26,103 bases of DNA from UBA8337 sp965662725 (GTDB lineage Bacteria > Pseudomonadota > Alphaproteobacteria > RS24). A program made the position numbers and the translations under genes. The stretch lies in NCBI GenBank assembly GCA_965662725.1, contig CBFIIT010000024.1, positions 1 through 26,103 of the forward strand, written 5' to 3'. Shown piece after piece: positions 22,016 to 26,103 of this stretch. Under the pieces are notes generated by a model. That model saw only the letters and a list, made by a program, of their open reading frames with translations. It made no database searches and had not been told where the DNA came from. Every line of letters begins with the position of its first letter. The first letter of the stretch is position 1.

Positions 22016-23298
22016 GCGATAAAATGCGTATCGGACTGGCCGGTCTCGGAACGGTCGGCGCAACTGTTGCGGCGCGGCTTTTGCAAGGGGCAGTGCCCGG
22101 CGCGGAGCTGGTTGCCGTATCGGCGCGTGACCCGAAAAAAGACCGTGGCGTTGATTTAAGCGGCGTGAGTTTTGTTGAAAGCCCGATGCATCTGGTCAGT
22201 CATGACAGCGTCGATGTGGTGGTTGAGCTTATTGGCGGCGAGGGCGGCATTGCCTTGGAAATTGTGCAGGCTGCATTGCAGGCCGGTAAGCCGGTTGTGA
22301 CCGCCAATAAGGCGATGCTGGCGGCGCATGCTGCGTCATTGTCTGAGCTATCGGTTGGTGGTCATGTGCCTTTGGCCTTTGAAGCGGCGGTTGCCGGTGG
22401 CATTCCGGTTATCAAAACCGTGCGCGAAGGATTGGCCGGAAATGATATCTCGCAGCTATGCGGAATTTTAAACGGCACGTGTAATTATATTTTGAGCCGC
22501 ATGGAAGCTGCGTCTCTGAGTTTTGAAGCGGCGTTGAAAGAAGCCCAGGAGCTTGGTTTTGCGGAAGCCGACCCAACGCTGGATGTGAGCGGCATGGATG
22601 CCGGACAGAAGCTGGCCATATTGTCGGCATTGGCCTATGGGGTCGCGCCGGATATGTCGAATATAAGTGTCACCGGTATTGAAGCCATAACCGCCGCCGA
22701 TATCGCTTTTGCGGCCGAGTTCGATAGTGTCATTCGCCTGGTCGGCACGGCAGAGCGCAATGGTGCTGACACAAATGGTGGCGTCTATCATAGCGTCGAG
22801 CCGGTTTTGGTGAAGAAATCGCATCCATTGGCGCAAGTCATCAATGAGTTAAATGCTGTCAGCATTAATGCCGAACCGCTCGGCAATGTGATGTTGCAAG
22901 GGCCGGGGGCAGGCGGCGGTGCGACAGCCTCTGCCGTATTGGCGGATATTGCGGATATTGCTGCCGGTTTCGGGCGACCGCTATTTAGCCAAACCGTATC
23001 GGCAATGAAAGAATCAGCTTCGCATAATGCACCGGCGACTGAGTTTTATATCCGTTTGGCACTGGCGGACAAGCCCGGCAGCATGGCGAAAGCGACCCAA
23101 ATTCTGGCGGAAAACGGCGTTTCCATGGAAGAAGTTGTGCAAAGGTCATCAGAAGCAGGTGACAGTCATTTGCCGGTAGTTTTTATTACCCATCAAACGG
23201 AACGGTCAGCTTTGAATGCCGCTTTGGCAGCTTTGGCTGAACAGTCTGAAATTTGTAGTGAAGTGCTGGCTTTGCCGGTGTTTGCTGAGCAGCAGTAG
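22012..23298 (+). CDS. hom: Homoserine dehydrogenase
   Basis: Hom reduces aspartate semialdehyde to homoserine, the branch point to threonine and methionine. The 428-residue protein has the Rossmann motif GLAGLGTVG near residues 8-16. Next are VVTANKAML with the catalytic-site lysine, GILNGTCNYILSRM and the substrate-binding segment EADPTLDVSGMDAGQKLAILSAL (second lysine). A C-terminal ACT domain from about residue 345 (YIRLALADKPGSMAKATQIL) implies feedback control, usually by threonine. Length and layout are those of the monofunctional ACT-containing type. It overlaps the aminotransferase gene by ATGA, and glpX follows after 9 nt. Confidence 0.97.
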   Translation: MSDKMRIGLAGLGTVGATVAARLLQGAVPGAELVAVSARDPKKDRGVDLSGVSFVESPMHLVSHDSVDVVVELIGGEGGIALEIVQAALQAGKPVVTANKAMLAAHAASLSELSVGGHVPLAFEAAVAGGIPVIKTVREGLAGNDISQLCGILNGTCNYILSRMEAASLSFEAALKEAQELGFAEADPTLDVSGMDAGQKLAILSALAYGVAPDMSNISVTGIEAITAADIAFAAEFDSVIRLVGTAERNGADTNGGVYHSVEPVLVKKSHPLAQVINELNAVSINAEPLGNVMLQGPGAGGGATASAVLADIADIAAGFGRPLFSQTVSAMKESASHNAPATEFYIRLALADKPGSMAKATQILAENGVSMEEVVQRSSEAGDSHLPVVFITHQTERSALNAALAALAEQSEICSEVLALPVFAEQQ

Positions 23299-23307
23299 GA
23301 GAGCGTA

Positions 23308-24285
23308 ATGGCATCGAAGAAAATCGACCGCGTCTTAACCATGGAATTGGCTCGGGTGACCGAGAGGGCTGCCGTCGCTGCCTCAACGCTTATTGGGCGC
23401 GGTGACGAAAAAGCCGCTGACCAAGCTGCGGTGGATGCGATGCGCCGCGAATTGAATGCGCTGGATATTGATGGCGAAGTGGTTATCGGGGAAGGCGAGC
23501 GCGACGAAGCGCCGATGCTTTATATCGGCGAGAAAGTCGGCACCGGTAAAGGTCCGAAAGTTGATATTGCGCTTGACCCGTTGGAAGGCACAACACTGAC
23601 GGCCAAAGGCATGCCGAATGCGCTGGCCGTTGTTGCCATGGCGGAAGGCGGTAGCCTGTTGAATGCGCCGGATGTGTATATGGAAAAAATTGCCATTGGC
23701 GGCGGCTATCCGGCCGGTTTGGTTGATTTGGATGCAGCACCTGCTGACAATGTAAAAGCTGTAGCAAAAGCCAAAGGCGTTGGCGTCGAATTGGTCAATG
23801 TATGTATTCTTGACCGCCCCCGCCATGCTGAAATTATCGCCAATGTGCGTGAAGCAGGCGCGCGTGTAACCTTGATTTCTGATGGCGACATTGCAGGCGT
23901 TATTCATTGCACCGACCCGGCGACCGGCATTGATATGTATATCGGTACCGGCGGCGCGCCTGAAGGCGTGTTGGCTGCGGCTGCATTGCGCTGCACGGGC
24001 GGCCAGATGCAAGGGCGTCTGGTGACCAATGATGAAGGACAAAAAGAACGCGCTGCCAAAATGGGCATTAAAGATTTCGCCAAAAAATATGAAGCGGAAG
24101 AAATGGCCAGCGGTGATGTTGTCTTGTCTGCAACCGGCGTTACCTCCGGCACAATGCTGTCCGGCATTGACCGTCGCGGCGGCGAAATTTGGACCGACAC
24201 GCTGCTGATGCGCTCGTCTACCGGCACAATTCGCTGGATTAAGGCGCGTCACAGCCATATGGAAAAATTCCACATTGATGACTGA
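23308..24285 (+). CDS. glpX: Fructose-1,6-bisphosphatase class II
   Basis: GlpX dephosphorylates fructose 1,6-bisphosphate in gluconeogenesis. The 325-residue protein carries the class II metal-site motifs GEGERDEAPMLYIGE at 61-75 and LDPLEGTTL at 89-97. Later it has SDGDIAGVI, the GTGGAPEGVLAAAAL loop and DVVLSATGVTSG. These are the landmarks of GlpX and exclude the class I Fbp family. TAGGAGAG precedes the ATG. Its 3' end overlaps recJ by 8 nt. The hom-glpX-recJ order is frequent in alphaproteobacteria. Confidence 0.97.
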   Translation: MASKKIDRVLTMELARVTERAAVAASTLIGRGDEKAADQAAVDAMRRELNALDIDGEVVIGEGERDEAPMLYIGEKVGTGKGPKVDIALDPLEGTTLTAKGMPNALAVVAMAEGGSLLNAPDVYMEKIAIGGGYPAGLVDLDAAPADNVKAVAKAKGVGVELVNVCILDRPRHAEIIANVREAGARVTLISDGDIAGVIHCTDPATGIDMYIGTGGAPEGVLAAAALRCTGGQMQGRLVTNDEGQKERAAKMGIKDFAKKYEAEEMASGDVVLSATGVTSGTMLSGIDRRGGEIWTDTLLMRSSTGTIRWIKARHSHMEKFHIDD

Positions 24286-26059
24286 GCTAACTGACGACGC
24301 TGCTCTGGGCGTATCCCGATCGGCAGCGGGGCAGTTTTGGCTGATGCATGAAACCGACGACAGGCAAGTGTTGGCCTTATCTCAGCGCCTCGGCTTGCCG
24401 GATTTGCTGTGTCGTATGTTGGCCAAGCGCGGCATAAATGCCGAGCAAGCAAGTTCTTATCTCGAACCGAAATTGCGCGATCTGCTGATCGACCCGTCGT
24501 TGCTTGCCGATATGGACAAGGCGGCGGAACGCTTGGCTGATGCGATAGGAAATGAAGAAAAAGTTGCTGTCTTCGGCGATTATGACGTCGATGGGGCGAC
24601 ATCTTCGGCGCTGCTCATTCGCTATTGGCGCGCTTGCGGGCAAGATATGCGTGCCTATATACCGGACCGTCAGAAAGAAGGCTACGGCCCCAATGAGGCG
24701 GCATTTCAGACGCTTTATGATGAAGGTTTCAATCTTGTCGTAACGGTTGATTGCGGAACCATGGCGCATGATGTGCTGGCCGCTGCCAAAGCGCGTGGGC
24801 AACAAGTTATTGTTGCCGACCATCACCAAACCGGTGGTGGCTTGCCGGAATGTTTCGCGCTGATTAATCCACGCCGCGCCGATGATGATAGCGGCCTTGG
24901 GCATTTGGCAGCAGTCGGCGTTACCTTCATGCTGCTGGTCGGTCTCAATCGGTGTTTGCGCCAGCGCGGCTATTTTCAGGGACGCGACGAACCTGATTTG
25001 ACGCGACTGCTTGATTTGGTGGCACTGGGCACGGTTTGTGATGTGGTGCCGCTTGAAGGGGTCAATCGTGCTTTTGTGAAACAGGGGCTGGCGGTGATGC
25101 AGCAAGGCCATAATATCGGCGTGCAAGCGCTTGGCAAAGTGGCGCGCGCCGAAGGCACATGGGGCACGTATCAGCTGGGCTTTCAATTGGGGCCGCGAGT
25201 GAATGCCGGTGGTCGTGTCGGGCAGGCAGAGATTGGTACGCGGCTATTATCAACCGAAAGCGCCGAAGAAGCGGCCGGTTTGGCGGCGCGGTTGGATGAT
25301 TTCAATAGCGAGCGGCGCACTATTGAGGCGGATGTGCAAGACGCCGCAACGCGTAATATCGAAACCATGCTGCAAACTGGAAACGCTTTGCCGCCATTTA
25401 TCTTGCAAGCGCAAGAAGGCTGGCATCCGGGCGTTATCGGTATTGTCGCCGGACGGATGAAAGATAAATATCATCGTCCGACATTCATTATTGCGCTTGA
25501 TGAAAACGGTATCGGCAAAGGCTCCGCTCGCTCCATCAGCTCTATTGATATCGGGCAATTGGTTGCCGGTGCGGTGGACCGAAAAATTATTGAGGCCGGT
25601 GGCGGTCATGCAATGGCGGCAGGGGTGACGCTGCATCAAGAACAAATTCCTGTATTTGAAAGCTATTTGGCCGAGCAATTGGGCGATATGGCGATAGATG
25701 GGCCGCGTTATTTGCGGCTTGATGCGACGCTGACACCGCAAGCGGCGTCGCGTGAATTATGGGAAAGCCTGCAGCAGGTCGGCCCGTTTGGGGCCGGCAA
25801 TCCGGAGCCACGCGTGGTCTTGCCTGCGGTCAGTATCATAAAGCCATCTGTGGTCGGCGATGGTCATGTGCGTTGTATTTTGGCCGGACAGGGCGGCGGT
25901 AGGCTGAAAGCGATGGCTTTTGCGTCAGTGCCGGAAGAGGTAAGGACACTCATCCAAACCACGCGCGGGCCATTGCACATTGCCGGATTTCTGCGCGCGG
26001 ATGATTGGAATGGGCGCCGCGATGTGCAGTTTATGGTGCATGATGCCGCACCTGCATGA
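24278..26059 (+). CDS. recJ: Single-stranded-DNA-specific exonuclease RecJ
   Basis: RecJ degrades single-stranded DNA 5' to 3' in recombination and mismatch repair. The 593-residue protein shows the DHH-superfamily motifs in order: DYDVDGA at 101-107, VDCG at 157-160, ADHHQTGG at 180-187 (DHH 181-183) and later LGTVCDVVPL. The QLGPRVNAGGR region follows. The DHHA1 motif GGGHAMAAG is near residue 440, and the C-terminal OB-like domain includes PFGAGNPEP. I chose ATG 24278; a TTG lies directly before it. The start overlaps the end of glpX by 8 nt, so translation is probably coupled. The 44 bases after the stop hold nothing I can name. Confidence 0.97.
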   Translation: MTELTDDAALGVSRSAAGQFWLMHETDDRQVLALSQRLGLPDLLCRMLAKRGINAEQASSYLEPKLRDLLIDPSLLADMDKAAERLADAIGNEEKVAVFGDYDVDGATSSALLIRYWRACGQDMRAYIPDRQKEGYGPNEAAFQTLYDEGFNLVVTVDCGTMAHDVLAAAKARGQQVIVADHHQTGGGLPECFALINPRRADDDSGLGHLAAVGVTFMLLVGLNRCLRQRGYFQGRDEPDLTRLLDLVALGTVCDVVPLEGVNRAFVKQGLAVMQQGHNIGVQALGKVARAEGTWGTYQLGFQLGPRVNAGGRVGQAEIGTRLLSTESAEEAAGLAARLDDFNSERRTIEADVQDAATRNIETMLQTGNALPPFILQAQEGWHPGVIGIVAGRMKDKYHRPTFIIALDENGIGKGSARSISSIDIGQLVAGAVDRKIIEAGGGHAMAAGVTLHQEQIPVFESYLAEQLGDMAIDGPRYLRLDATLTPQAASRELWESLQQVGPFGAGNPEPRVVLPAVSIIKPSVVGDGHVRCILAGQGGGRLKAMAFASVPEEVRTLIQTTRGPLHIAGFLRADDWNGRRDVQFMVHDAAPA

Positions 26060-26103
26060 TGGCCTTGCGCAGAGGCTTGAAATAGCTGGCGATTAGGGAT
26101 ATA

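Noticed and set aside
23383..24273. A 296-codon open frame antisense to nearly all of glpX
   Set aside because: Its composition (rich in His, Arg, Asn, Phe and Gln) is that of a codon-bias shadow; it has no recognisable motif and lies opposite a clear enzyme.
24377..25186. A 269-codon open frame antisense to recJ
   Set aside because: The same shadow pattern, opposite well-conserved RecJ motifs.

Overview
This window reads as a chromosomal housekeeping stretch of an alphaproteobacterium with a GC content near one half. Several features point that way: the order glyA-nrdR-ribD-ribE-ribBX-ribH-nusB-thiL; the cluster bamE / ubiquinol-cytochrome c chaperone / DUF177 / plsX-fabH-ihfA-merR; a DUF2842 protein next to a type II heme A synthase (ctaA); rplM-rpsI near argC; and aminotransferase-hom-glpX-recJ. 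Heme A synthase, the bc1 chaperone and BamE indicate an aerobic, cytochrome-oxidase-using Gram-negative cell. I cannot fix the order or genus from sequence alone.

Layout. 1-2100: a 56-aa YodC/DUF2158 protein, a reverse-strand DUF1295 membrane protein, and a glycerophosphodiester phosphodiesterase whose start region abuts it head to head. 2104-8562: a tightly packed forward run for one-carbon metabolism (glyA), ribonucleotide reductase control (nrdR), riboflavin synthesis (ribD, ribE, ribBX, ribH), transcription (nusB) and thiamine (thiL). 8709-10875: a K+-independent proton-pumping pyrophosphatase with its own terminator. 10937-11961: an unknown four-helix membrane protein and bamE, meeting tail to tail at a shared TTAA. 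12049-16086: bc1 chaperone, DUF177, plsX, fabH, ihfA and a MerR regulator. 16087-16804: a tRNA-Pro(GGG) preceded by a duplicated copy of its promoter and 5' end, followed by a 26-codon membrane peptide ORF and a DUF2842 gene. 16882-19128: ctaA, then rplM-rpsI with a clear terminator. 19144-26059: fabZ behind an unusual 12-nt tandem repeat, argC, then the aminotransferase-hom-glpX-recJ run.

How it fits together. The rib genes carry all riboflavin steps except GTP cyclohydrolase II: the RibA-like half of RibBX has lost the zinc cysteines, so an active RibA must be encoded elsewhere. plsX, fabH and fabZ belong to membrane lipid synthesis. ctaA and the chaperone serve the respiratory chain.

I see no phage, insertion sequence, CRISPR array, toxin-antitoxin pair or defence island, and no convincing new multi-gene system. 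The observations most worth a second look are small: the duplicated tRNA-Pro promoter with a decayed tRNA copy, the tiny membrane ORF directly behind the tRNA, the tandem repeat that forms the fabZ ribosome-binding region, a UUCG hairpin covering the ribD ribosome-binding site, and fabZ lying apart from its usual lpx neighbours.
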